Shown: positions 15,928-23,643 of the stretch, one piece after another
Position numbering within the stretch: position 1 is the stretch's first letter
Layout of the letters: each line of letters opens with the position of its first letter
Source: Corynebacterium felinum
GTDB taxonomy: Bacteria > Actinomycetota > Actinomycetes > Mycobacteriales > Mycobacteriaceae
Direction: 5' to 3'
Assembly: GCF_030408755.1 (NCBI RefSeq)
Contig: NZ_CP047209.1
Coordinates: 62,001 to 126,000 of the forward strand
Length of the DNA stretch: 64,000 nt
Program-made: the position numbers and the translations under genes
Notes under the pieces: generated by a model
Seen by the model: the letters and a program-made list of their open reading frames with translations, nothing else
Database searches by the model: none
What the model was told of the DNA's origin: nothing

Positions 15928-15943
15928 AGTAGACTACTAAACC

Positions 15944-16234
15944 ATGCAACCAGTGGACGTCGCGATTCGCGATACGGAAATTAAGCTCGGCCAGTTCATC
16001 AAACTCGCCAGCCTCGTCGAAACCGGCGGCGCGGCTAAAGAAGTAATCGCAAACGGTGAAGTCACCGTCAACGGTGAGGTAGACACCCGCCGCGGCAAAA
16101 CTTTGCGCGGGGGCGAAATCGTGTGCGTAGGAAACCTCTGCGCGCGCGTGGTTGTCGGCGCGGCGGAAGAAGACTACTTCGACGAAGCAACCGCCAACGA
16201 TGATTTCGACCCCGAACAATGGAGGAATGTGTAA
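15944..16234 (+). CDS. S4-domain RNA-binding protein, YbcJ-like
   Basis: A 96-residue protein with an S4 RNA-binding fold across residues 10-65: IKLGQFIKLASLVETGGAAK, then NGEVTVNGEVDTRRGK and LRGGEIV. An acidic tail of about 25 residues follows. Similar short S4 proteins (YbcJ, YaaA) are thought to act in RNA or ribosome handling. Its stop codon overlaps the next start (TAATG). Confidence 0.85.
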   Translation: MQPVDVAIRDTEIKLGQFIKLASLVETGGAAKEVIANGEVTVNGEVDTRRGKTLRGGEIVCVGNLCARVVVGAAEEDYFDEATANDDFDPEQWRNV

Positions 16235-17049
16235 TGCCCGCATTTCAAGCAGAACCAGGCATGCCGTACTGGATCGACCTGACCACCTCCGACCTGCGGA
16301 AATCCACCCATTTTTATTCTGAAATTTTAGGGTGGGACATTGAGGAGCTCGACGATGGCTACCGCCTTGCCCGTCTTCAAGGCCTGCCCGTGGCAGGGTT
16401 CGTTCCGCGCCCCGAGGAATCCCAACAGCCAGACACATGGGTCACCTACTTCCAAGCTGACGATATTCACGCTGAGTGTGCCCAGGTAGAACAACTCGGC
16501 GGGCGCATTCTGGTTCCCCCCACACAGGTGCACCTTGGCTTTATGGCCGTGGTTGTTGATACCGCGGGCGCCATGTTTGGTCTGATCCAGCCAGCAGGGG
16601 AAGACTCGTTCATCGCTGCCGGTGAACCAGGCACCCCTGTGTGGCACGAACTGACTGCCACCACCTGTTATGAGCAGGCGATCGAGTTCTACCCGAAGCT
16701 TTTTGAATGGGCTACCGCCACCAGTGCGGATGAACTGTACACCACCGCGCTGGTGGAAGGTGCAGCATTTGCTGGTATTTACAATGCTCAGGGGCAATTC
16801 CCGCCCTCAGTGCCAAGTTTTTGGCAAACCTTCTTAGGCGTTGGGGATGTGGATGGGATTATGGACCGTGTTGAGCAGCTCGGTGGCGAAATTATCCGCC
16901 TACCATTCGATTCCGGTTTTGGCCGCATGGCCATCATTGCCGACTCCACCGGCGCAACAGTGACACTGTGCAATGCGCCCGAACCGGTGGAAGAAGGCCG
17001 CGAATCTGATCCTTTGGAAGGGATCGATCTTAGCGATTTCACCCTTTAG
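16234..17049 (+). CDS. Two-domain VOC (glyoxalase-like) protein, Cfp30B type
   Basis: A 271-residue protein made of two vicinal-oxygen-chelate domains. The first starts GMPYWIDLTTSDLRKSTHFYSEILGW in outline (YWIDLT, FYSEILGW), the second at about residue 128 (VWHELTA, FYPKLFEW). It resembles the mycobacterial Cfp30B/27-kDa antigen group. The start at 16234 has GGAGG 8 bases upstream and overlaps the previous stop. The substrate is not known; metal-ligand positions are not conserved enough to call an enzyme. Confidence 0.85.
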   Translation: MPAFQAEPGMPYWIDLTTSDLRKSTHFYSEILGWDIEELDDGYRLARLQGLPVAGFVPRPEESQQPDTWVTYFQADDIHAECAQVEQLGGRILVPPTQVHLGFMAVVVDTAGAMFGLIQPAGEDSFIAAGEPGTPVWHELTATTCYEQAIEFYPKLFEWATATSADELYTTALVEGAAFAGIYNAQGQFPPSVPSFWQTFLGVGDVDGIMDRVEQLGGEIIRLPFDSGFGRMAIIADSTGATVTLCNAPEPVEEGRESDPLEGIDLSDFTL

Positions 17050-17056
17050 CCTGACG

Positions 17057-17806
17057 CTAAAGCCGATAGGCACCTTCCCATGTTACTTCGATGGGGAAGG
17101 TGCCATCTTGTGTTTGGCGAGGTGAAAAACGGGTCCAGTCTTTCTTCGGATCAGAGTAGGCGCGAAGACTAGCTGCAATCCGCTGCACCATGTGCTCGAC
17201 TATCGCGCTTAAGGAGGAAGTGGGGGCAGAACCCGATACTACGAGAGTCCAGGTTGTCCCCGGCAGGGGAACGAATGCTTGGTGGCTGTAGTGCATCCGA
17301 TCCGGGTGCGCAGGATCGTTGCCTAAGTAGGAACGTGAGAGCGCAACAAAATAGCCTCCCGCATCGGTGAGTTTCACCTTCGGATCGAAGGCTTCCAGTT
17401 GCTGCTGTGTGGAACTGACGCTGGCGTACATAGGGAAAGAATCAACCCAGCGCAGCACGACAAAGCCTGTTTGAAACTCGTCTTTGTCCCACTGGGGGAG
17501 CACCATGGCCATGAGCACGCGCAGGTTCTGGGCTTGGGTGATTGTTTCTTCCAAGTGGCGCAGCACTAAGGTGCGTTGCTGTTCCTCCATTGTGGTGTGC
17601 GCGAGGGAGGCATTGGCCAGTGTTGCGGTGGATTCAAGAGCAAGGTCGGGGTGGGTTTCAAGGAGATGCCATGAGCTGGGTAGATGGACGGTCCATGTGA
17701 AGTCGGGGCGAGGTGCCTCGGGATGGAATTCGGGCAAGGCTGCGGAAAGAGGTGTGGTGGACCTGTGTTTGCGCACGGTTGGGGTAGCACCGTTTGAAAT
17801 TCCCAT
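17057..17806 (-). CDS. T7SS-locus conserved protein, copy 1
   Basis: A 249-residue soluble protein. It is a paralogue of the protein encoded at 39622-38861: both share HPEAPRPDFTW / HPDAPRPPFIW near the N-terminus, RHLEETITQAQ / RQIEETVAQAQ, VLRWVDS / LLRWIDS and the segment TTWTLVVSGSAP followed by a C-terminal TxxGAY. The start is at 17806, with GGGAG 4 bases upstream and TAGAAT about 20 bases upstream. No signal peptide. The two copies sit at opposite ends of the secretion island. A beta-rich PsbP/DcrB-like fold is possible but not shown; its role, perhaps as chaperone, is inferred. Confidence 0.65.
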   Translation of the reverse strand: MGISNGATPTVRKHRSTTPLSAALPEFHPEAPRPDFTWTVHLPSSWHLLETHPDLALESTATLANASLAHTTMEEQQRTLVLRHLEETITQAQNLRVLMAMVLPQWDKDEFQTGFVVLRWVDSFPMYASVSSTQQQLEAFDPKVKLTDAGGYFVALSRSYLGNDPAHPDRMHYSHQAFVPLPGTTWTLVVSGSAPTSSLSAIVEHMVQRIAASLRAYSDPKKDWTRFSPRQTQDGTFPIEVTWEGAYRL

Positions 17807-18085
17807 CCCACTCCCGAAATTCTATCCAGCCGAGTTCCACGCGCTAAGTTGATGGACTGTGTGCTGTGGTGGTCAGCCTCGGCGATTTTTCACGACAGTA
17901 TTCATGGTAAGTCGGTAGGTTAACAAAAGTGAGGGGATTAGCCGAAAAAATTCCCTAAATTATGCTGAGTAATTTGCCCCCATGAAAGGGGGTTTACTGG
18001 GGTGTTTTCTGGGATTTAGAGAGGCGTTAATCTGGGCAAAAATTGTGAAAAATATTTGAAACTAACACCTTTTCTTAAAATAGTG
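17807..18085. other. Intergenic region inside the secretion island
   Basis: AT-rich stretch of 279 bases upstream of the gene at 17806 and downstream of the one at 18086. It contains a short hairpin, CCCCC-N6-GGGGG, near 17976-17991. No gene is seen. Confidence 0.45.
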
Positions 18086-18325
18086 TTAAAGCAGTTGGAG
18101 GATGGTGGCTGTTCCAATCGTTGCCACAATCCCCACCGCGCCGAGGATGACGGAGCCGAGAAAAAGCTTCACTGTCCGCGGCTTGGTGAGGGGTTCTACC
18201 TGCCCAAACCGGAGTGCTTTGAGGAGCAGTTCGGTGCGCAGCTTATCGGCTTGAATAATGGCCCGCTGATCCCGCTGCCCAGGGGGGTGCGGTGGGGTGC
18301 GCTGATCGTCGGGGGTCGGCATCAT
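18086..18325 (-). CDS. Small single-span membrane protein of the T7SS locus
   Basis: A 79-residue protein: a hydrophilic N-terminal 50 residues (TPDDQRTPPHPPGQRDQR) and one C-terminal transmembrane segment (VKLFLGSVILGAVGIVATIG). AGAGG lies just upstream; MPTPDD one codon later is an equally good start. It follows the lipoprotein gene by 11 bp on the same strand, so it belongs to the same operon. Family not recognised; a structural subunit of the secretion machine is a guess. Confidence 0.6.
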   Translation of the reverse strand: MMPTPDDQRTPPHPPGQRDQRAIIQADKLRTELLLKALRFGQVEPLTKPRTVKLFLGSVILGAVGIVATIGTATILQLL

Positions 18326-18336
18326 TGTCCTCTTTC

Positions 18337-18714
18337 TTAGAATCTGATCCCGGGGATTTCGGGAAGTGGGGGCAGTGGAGGCAGTTGGGGTAGCGGAATA
18401 AACGGCCCACCCGGTGGTGGCGGCGGCGGAGGAGGTGGCGGCGGTGGCGGCGGTGGCGGCGCTGCCGGTGCCGGGGTGAGGGTGACGGTGTGCCGCAGAC
18501 TGGGCTCAGGCGGTGGTGGCTCTTCGCTGCTTGTCGGTGGTGGGGGTGGGAAGTAGCTTTCGGGAAGTTCGGGTACTTGTCCTAGTGGTGGGATGTGTTG
18601 GTTCAGTGTTTCTGGTTTGGCGTAGCCTGGTGCCCCGCACCCGTAGAGTGTGCTTAAGGTGAGCGGGAGGGTGATCAGCGCAATGAGCGCAAGGGGGGTG
18701 TGTGTTCGTGTCAT
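18337..18714 (-). CDS. Proline-rich lipoprotein
   Basis: A 125-residue protein. It starts MTRTHTPLALIALITLPLTL and has the lipobox LYGC with the lipidated Cys at residue 26. The mature part is Pro-rich and holds 16 consecutive prolines (coding bases about 18417-18464) and then PLPQLPPLPPLPEIPG. Such a stretch would form a rigid polyproline helix that could span the cell wall. The start overlaps the stop of the upstream transglycosylase-like gene (ATGA). No EccB is seen in the window, so this lipoprotein may do part of its job; that is speculation. Confidence 0.75.
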   Translation of the reverse strand: MTRTHTPLALIALITLPLTLSTLYGCGAPGYAKPETLNQHIPPLGQVPELPESYFPPPPPTSSEEPPPPEPSLRHTVTLTPAPAAPPPPPPPPPPPPPPPPGGPFIPLPQLPPLPPLPEIPGIRF

Positions 18715-19358
18715 CGGGATAGCTCCTGGGCGCGGGCATGAATTTTCTTGACGACGTCGGGGCTGGGGGCGATGAGTTTGATGGCGCGATCCCATCCTTC
18801 GGGGGTGGAGAGGTTTCCTTGGGAGCAGAGGATTCGTGCGGTGGTTAAAGCGGCGTCGTCGATGTCGTAGGGGTTGGGTGTGTGGTTGGGTTCGGTGGAT
18901 TCGGCGAATTGTTCCCAGCGTGAGGGCATGATTTGCATTGGTCCGATGGCGATATCGTTGATGGGGTTTCCGTCGCTTGCGCCCCCGTCGGTGTCGGGGA
19001 CGATGGGTTTATCGGGTCCCATGTTGTCGAGTCCGCGGAGTTTGATGGAGGTCAGGCCGTCTTCGGTGATTTCTGTGTTGTGGGCTCTTGCGTGGTTGGA
19101 GTAGATTTCGCCGATGGCGGCGAGGGTGGGCCAGCCGATGGTGCATTGGCTGTCGTCTTTTACTTTCCATGCTGCGTAGGCGTAGGCCTTGAGGGCGCGT
19201 TCGGGAATGTTGTAGGGTTTTGCCCGGTCGTGTGCCCAGTCGGCGAGTTGGTCGACGCGTTGGTGTGGTTGCGGTATCGCTGGTTCGAGGCGGTCTGCGC
19301 AGCCGGTGAGTGTGGCGCAGAGGCACAGGAGCGCGAGGGTTCGATAGCGGGTGTTCAT
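18711..19358 (-). CDS. Transglycosylase-like lipoprotein, catalytic Glu replaced
   Basis: A 215-residue lipoprotein with signal MNTRYRTLALLCLCA and lipobox LTGC (Cys20). The body matches actinobacterial SLT-type lytic transglycosylases: IPERALKAYAYAA, WPTLAAIGEIYSNHAR, and GPMQIMPSRW. In active homologues the first helix reads IGxVESxHGR with the catalytic Glu before Ser; here that residue is Tyr, and the nearest Glu is two residues earlier. It may be inactive or use a shifted acid. A GTG at 19367 is an alternative start. It lies in the operon downstream of the ParA-like gene and probably helps the secretion machine cross peptidoglycan. Confidence 0.78.
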   Translation of the reverse strand: MNTRYRTLALLCLCATLTGCADRLEPAIPQPHQRVDQLADWAHDRAKPYNIPERALKAYAYAAWKVKDDSQCTIGWPTLAAIGEIYSNHARAHNTEITEDGLTSIKLRGLDNMGPDKPIVPDTDGGASDGNPINDIAIGPMQIMPSRWEQFAESTEPNHTPNPYDIDDAALTTARILCSQGNLSTPEGWDRAIKLIAPSPDVVKKIHARAQELSR

Positions 19359-19462
19359 GGGTGGCACGGTTGGGGGGTGGTTGATGGGCTAGGGGTCTTG
19401 AGGGGGCTGTGGGTACTGGGGCTGTGGGGTGGGTGTTTTCATGGTGGGGTTTGGGTGTTATT

Positions 19463-21034
19463 TTAATCGGCTGAGTGCCGGTGCCACGAGTTGAAGTCTT
19501 CTGCCACGATGGCGGCGAGTTCGAGGTAGGCGCGTCGGGTGGAGCGGTGGATGCGGTCGAGTTCGATGGCGGAGCCTTCGGCGAGGTGTTGGTCGTAGGG
19601 GATGACGTGGACGGCGCGGGTGAGGGAGCGGAAGTAGCGGATGAGTTCGTCGATGTCGATGGTGGCGCGTCCGGGTGCGGCGGAGGAGATGACAACCACG
19701 GAGTTTGCTGCGAGGTGTTGGTATCCGTGGTGGTGGAGCCAGTCGAGGGTGGCGGAGGCGGATTGTGCCCCGTCGAGTGCGGGTGAGGTTGCCAGAATGA
19801 GGGAGTTGGCAAGGTCGAGGACGCCGTTCATGGCGGAGTGGGTTAATCCGGTGCCGCAGTCGGTGAGGATGACATTGTAGTGGTTTTGGAGGATGCTGAT
19901 GACCTTGCGGTAGTCCTTTTCGCTGAAGGCTTCGGATTTGGCGGGGTCGCGTTCCGAGCCGATGACTTCGAGCCGGGATTTGGCTTGGGTGGTGTAGGCG
20001 CGTACTTCGGGGTAGCGGGTGGTTGAGGTGGCGTTGAGTAGGTCGCGGACGGTGGGGGTGTGTGTGGTGGTTACTCGTTGGGCGAGGGTGCCGAGGTCGG
20101 GGTTGGCGTCGATGGCGATGACGCGGTCGCCGCGGGTTTCGGCGAAGATGCCGCCGAGTGCTGCGGTGGTGGTGGTTTTACCGACGCCGCCTTTGAGTGA
20201 CATCACGGCGATGCGGTAGTCGCCGCGCAAGGGTTCGCGGATGCTGTTGAGCAGCTCGTCGTAGCGCATTTGTTTGGCGGATTCGCCGAGGTTGACATGG
20301 CCTGCTGTCATGTCGTGGAGGAGTTTGCGCCAGCCGCTTTTCGGTGGGGGTTTGACGGGGTTGACGAGGTTGGTTTGGTCGAGTGCTGCCGGTGGGGTGA
20401 TGTCGAGGGGGTCTTCGGCATGGTGGCGTGCCACTGTTGGTGGGTGGGCAGGGATGTGCCGGGTGACTTCGGGTTGTGGCCTAGCTGCTGGTGTTGGGGA
20501 CAGCCCAGGGGTTGCTGTGGGCTGATGTTCGTGGGGTGTGGTGGTGTGTCCAAGCGAATGTGAAGGCACCGATTCGGCTGCAGGCGCAGCATAATCAGCC
20601 GCGGTGTTCACGCCGGTTTCCCTGTGGGTGGGCAATAAGGTGTGTGCCCGGGTGGGTTCTGAGGTGTTGTGCGGTTGAGTTGCTGCGCTTGCTGGTGGCT
20701 CGGGTGTAGTCGGCGCAGGGGTGGGTGTAGGTGGGCTGTGTACTTGCTGGGTACTGGGCTGCTTGCTGTGTTCTGGGGTTTCGGTGTGGTGATCGCCGAT
20801 AGTGATGCCTAGTTCGTGGCTGAGTTCCGCGCTGAGCGGGGTGTGCCCGAAGTGAGCATCGGTGTTCTGCTCCTGGTTGTCGCCTGGTGCTAAGAATTGG
20901 GGGTGTGCTGCGGGTGCCTGGGTGTTGGTGTTGTGCTGCGCTGTTTCAGGCGTGGTTGAGTTTTCCTCGTGGAGGGCATTTTCCAAGCGGAGCCATGCAG
21001 GCAAGTCACTGTTTGTGAAAGCGCTATTATTCAT
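19463..21034 (-). CDS. T7SS-associated ParA/MinD-like ATPase with disordered N-terminus
   Basis: A 523-residue protein. The first 230 residues are low-complexity, rich in Pro, Thr, His and Gln. From about residue 275 there is a MinD-like domain with the deviant Walker A SLKGGVGKTTTTAALG, then AIDANPDLGTLAQR and LTDCGTGLTHSAM. EspI-type MinD proteins of ESX loci in mycobacteria have this arrangement of a proline-rich head and P-loop tail. It is divergent from a second MinD-like gene (21139), with 104 bp between, and is upstream of the two lipoprotein genes. Confidence 0.82.
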   Translation of the reverse strand: MNNSAFTNSDLPAWLRLENALHEENSTTPETAQHNTNTQAPAAHPQFLAPGDNQEQNTDAHFGHTPLSAELSHELGITIGDHHTETPEHSKQPSTQQVHSPPTPTPAPTTPEPPASAATQPHNTSEPTRAHTLLPTHRETGVNTAADYAAPAAESVPSHSLGHTTTPHEHQPTATPGLSPTPAARPQPEVTRHIPAHPPTVARHHAEDPLDITPPAALDQTNLVNPVKPPPKSGWRKLLHDMTAGHVNLGESAKQMRYDELLNSIREPLRGDYRIAVMSLKGGVGKTTTTAALGGIFAETRGDRVIAIDANPDLGTLAQRVTTTHTPTVRDLLNATSTTRYPEVRAYTTQAKSRLEVIGSERDPAKSEAFSEKDYRKVISILQNHYNVILTDCGTGLTHSAMNGVLDLANSLILATSPALDGAQSASATLDWLHHHGYQHLAANSVVVISSAAPGRATIDIDELIRYFRSLTRAVHVIPYDQHLAEGSAIELDRIHRSTRRAYLELAAIVAEDFNSWHRHSAD

Positions 21035-21138
21035 AACAATTTCCCAATTTCTCGTTTACTATCTCTCAAAAGAATAATTATTATCCTATAATCCTTGTGC
21101 ATATGATTTCGACCCCCTAGTGTATTTTCAGGCGTGTT

Positions 21139-21924
21139 ATGACCGGAAAAACCCGTTCTTCTCTGTGGGCACGGTTGTGCGCTTCGAGTGCTTTAGCCCA
21201 TGCTCAGCGTGTCCCTCCTCGTGAAATTGATCGTGGGTTGGTGCTTGCTGTTGCGGCTGTGGATTCGCGGATGCTCACTACCCCTGTGAGTGTGATGTTG
21301 GCGCAATTGCTTGCGGCTTCTACCCATGGGCAGGTTGTGCTTGTCGACGCCGATGGGGTGAATCAAGCAACGCGCGGCCCCGCCGGTGCAAAGGTGGCAG
21401 GAGATATTGAAGCTTTAACTCGCATTGATGCTGCCGAGCTGAATCGGGCGCGGATCCAATCCTGCGCCGATACTAGCGGCGTCGTGCCGGTGCTTGCAGC
21501 CAGGGTGCAGGATCGTCGCCCCTTGGACCCAGAGGTTGTGGAATCGGGGGTGCAGCGGGTGCGTCACCGCTGGCCAACAGTGGTGGTGGATTTGCCTTTT
21601 ACCTGCCCCATGGAGGTTATAGCCGCTGGTACGCGCCTAGCCCAGCATGTGGTGCTGGTGGTGGATAAGCATCATCAGGATCACCAGTGGTTGTATCAAC
21701 CAGGGCATAGTTTGGCCAGTGCTGCCCGCCAGGGGCGGGTCACGGTGTTAAAGGTGGGGGCTTCGGTGCGTGAAACACTGCCGAAGGATACCTTTGCACT
21801 GCCGGCACCCATAGTGGGAACGACCGCCCAGGATCGGGTGATGGTGCCCACGGACGTGGAATCGTTAACAGCCTTCCACCGACTACTCAGTCGCCTGTAT
21901 CCATCACTGGGCAACGAGCAGTAA
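21139..21924 (+). CDS. Degenerate MinD-like protein lacking the P-loop
   Basis: A 261-residue protein with the layout of a MinD/ParA NTPase but without Walker A: where KGGVGKTTT is expected it reads VDSRMLTTPVSVMLAQLL. The following strand VVLVDADG and the later TVVVDLPFT are kept, so the fold is probably intact but nucleotide binding is doubtful. It may pair with the intact ATPase encoded divergently at 21034. The ATG at 21139 has no strong ribosome site. Family otherwise unrecognised. Confidence 0.65.
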   Translation: MTGKTRSSLWARLCASSALAHAQRVPPREIDRGLVLAVAAVDSRMLTTPVSVMLAQLLAASTHGQVVLVDADGVNQATRGPAGAKVAGDIEALTRIDAAELNRARIQSCADTSGVVPVLAARVQDRRPLDPEVVESGVQRVRHRWPTVVVDLPFTCPMEVIAAGTRLAQHVVLVVDKHHQDHQWLYQPGHSLASAARQGRVTVLKVGASVRETLPKDTFALPAPIVGTTAQDRVMVPTDVESLTAFHRLLSRLYPSLGNEQ

Positions 21925-21978
21925 ACGGCTAAGAGAAGGCGGCGAGGTACAGGGGAGAAAGAGGCGGGGCATAGGGAT

Positions 21979-23424
21979 TTAGGAGGTTGCCCAATAGTAG
22001 CTAAACAGCCCTTGAGCTGCTAACACTACAGGGATGAACGCAAGGCTGGCCACAATATCCACAGTGGCTAAAAGCTTGGATAACTTCGCTTCCTCAAAGT
22101 CATCAGGGGTGCGCCTGCGTACGATCAACAGCACCACGATCCCCAGCGCAAGCACAGCGCACATACACAGCCACACCAGCCAAGATGTATCAGGATCAAT
22201 CACCCACAGGTGCACCCCACGGTGCGGGATGAAATCCTGCTCAAACCAATAACGCAGCGCCCCTGCGCTGAAACCTAAACCCACAACCCCCAGCAGAATC
22301 AATGGGGCGATGATTCGGGCGTCGGCAAAGCCATGCGTGCGCAGCAACATCACCACCGCAAGCAATGCTGCGATCGTGCCGTGCTGCCAATAACCACTGC
22401 CTGTCAGCACAACAATGATGCCCGCAGCACACACAGTACCCGCCCACACACAACCCCGGCTTAAAGCCTCGGTACGCAAAGCAGAATGCCGAATCGACTC
22501 CCGATCCACCTGCTCACCGGCATCATTATGGCGCAACAAAGTACCCAAACCGGTGGATCTCAAGGCCGCGCCGGGGGCAATGAGCACAATGAGCAACGGC
22601 ACCCAAGCACCCCACGCTGCCATGGCAACAACGCTGAGACCAAAGTGTTTCCCCACAGCCGCCGCAGCCATGATGGCTGCGGACACACTCGCAGCAACGA
22701 TACCTGCGGTGCCGCGAGTAGGTTTGTGCCGACCTGAAAGGAAGGCGGGTACGACACAGCTGAAGGCAACCGCAGCCGCCCACCACAATAAGTGGTTGTG
22801 CACAAATGGGTACAGGCTGATTGTTGCGGCTAAAGGAACGGTGAGCCCACACCAGCGCATCCACGAATAGGGTTGGATATAAGCGCAGGCCACGGCCACA
22901 GCCACGGCCAGCCAGAGCCCAACAAGCGGGGCGACAAACGCAGCCTGGCTCGGGATAGCGGAATCGGGGGCGCTCACGAGGCCACAGGCGGAGAGTACAC
23001 CTATGATTCCGGCAACAAGGAGGGCGCACAGATACAGCGCTTGGGCGCGAGTGTGGGCAAACCAGCGCCATTGGTGATCGGCGATGGTGGAGCGCACCTC
23101 AGCGAGCGCATCGTCGACGAAAGGGGTGTGGGCGGCATCGGGGCGACTGGTGAGATACAGTTTCGCACCGTCGGTAATGTCGTGGTCGCCTAAGGTGAGG
23201 TAGGGTTCGATGATTCCCGTGGCGGGGGAGGAGAGCACCCATACGTGGGTATCGGTTAAAGCAGCGGAGGTTTTTGCTGACGCCGTCAACGCCGCGCCTG
23301 CTGATGTTGTGAGCAGGGAGATGATGTCGTCAAGGATGTCGACCACGGGGCGTTGCACGGGCAGGCTTACATCAAGCTGTTTATCTTCATGAAGGACACT
23401 AACTCGTACGAACGTCGAACTCAT
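21979..23424 (-). CDS. eccD: Type VII secretion channel protein EccD
   Basis: A 481-residue integral membrane protein. Residues 1-90 form a YukD/ubiquitin-like domain (FVRVSVLHEDKQLDVSLPV, GAKLYLTSRPDAAHTP); the rest has about eleven transmembrane segments. This is the EccD architecture. It would form the membrane pore together with EccC. The start MSSTFVRV at 23424 is used because upstream in-frame residues are not family-like. It is convergent with the MinD-like gene and divergent from the EccC-type gene at 23644, with 219 bp between. Confidence 0.85.
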   Translation of the reverse strand: MSSTFVRVSVLHEDKQLDVSLPVQRPVVDILDDIISLLTTSAGAALTASAKTSAALTDTHVWVLSSPATGIIEPYLTLGDHDITDGAKLYLTSRPDAAHTPFVDDALAEVRSTIADHQWRWFAHTRAQALYLCALLVAGIIGVLSACGLVSAPDSAIPSQAAFVAPLVGLWLAVAVAVACAYIQPYSWMRWCGLTVPLAATISLYPFVHNHLLWWAAAVAFSCVVPAFLSGRHKPTRGTAGIVAASVSAAIMAAAAVGKHFGLSVVAMAAWGAWVPLLIVLIAPGAALRSTGLGTLLRHNDAGEQVDRESIRHSALRTEALSRGCVWAGTVCAAGIIVVLTGSGYWQHGTIAALLAVVMLLRTHGFADARIIAPLILLGVVGLGFSAGALRYWFEQDFIPHRGVHLWVIDPDTSWLVWLCMCAVLALGIVVLLIVRRRTPDDFEEAKLSKLLATVDIVASLAFIPVVLAAQGLFSYYWATS

Positions 23425-23643
23425 GGGTACTATATTCCCACACTTAATGGAATTAAGTACGGTTGAATTCTGGGAAAGAAGTCGCGTGGAAAAGGTGCAA
23501 AAGGGCAGCTGTAGCCGGTAAAACACCCGGCGTTAGCAGAAGCGCCAACACCCACCCACACCACACTTACTTAATTCTTAGACTTCGGGCTTTGTTGCCT
23601 CTTCTCTTTTCGGAATGAATGTGAAACAAAGGATGGATTCTCA

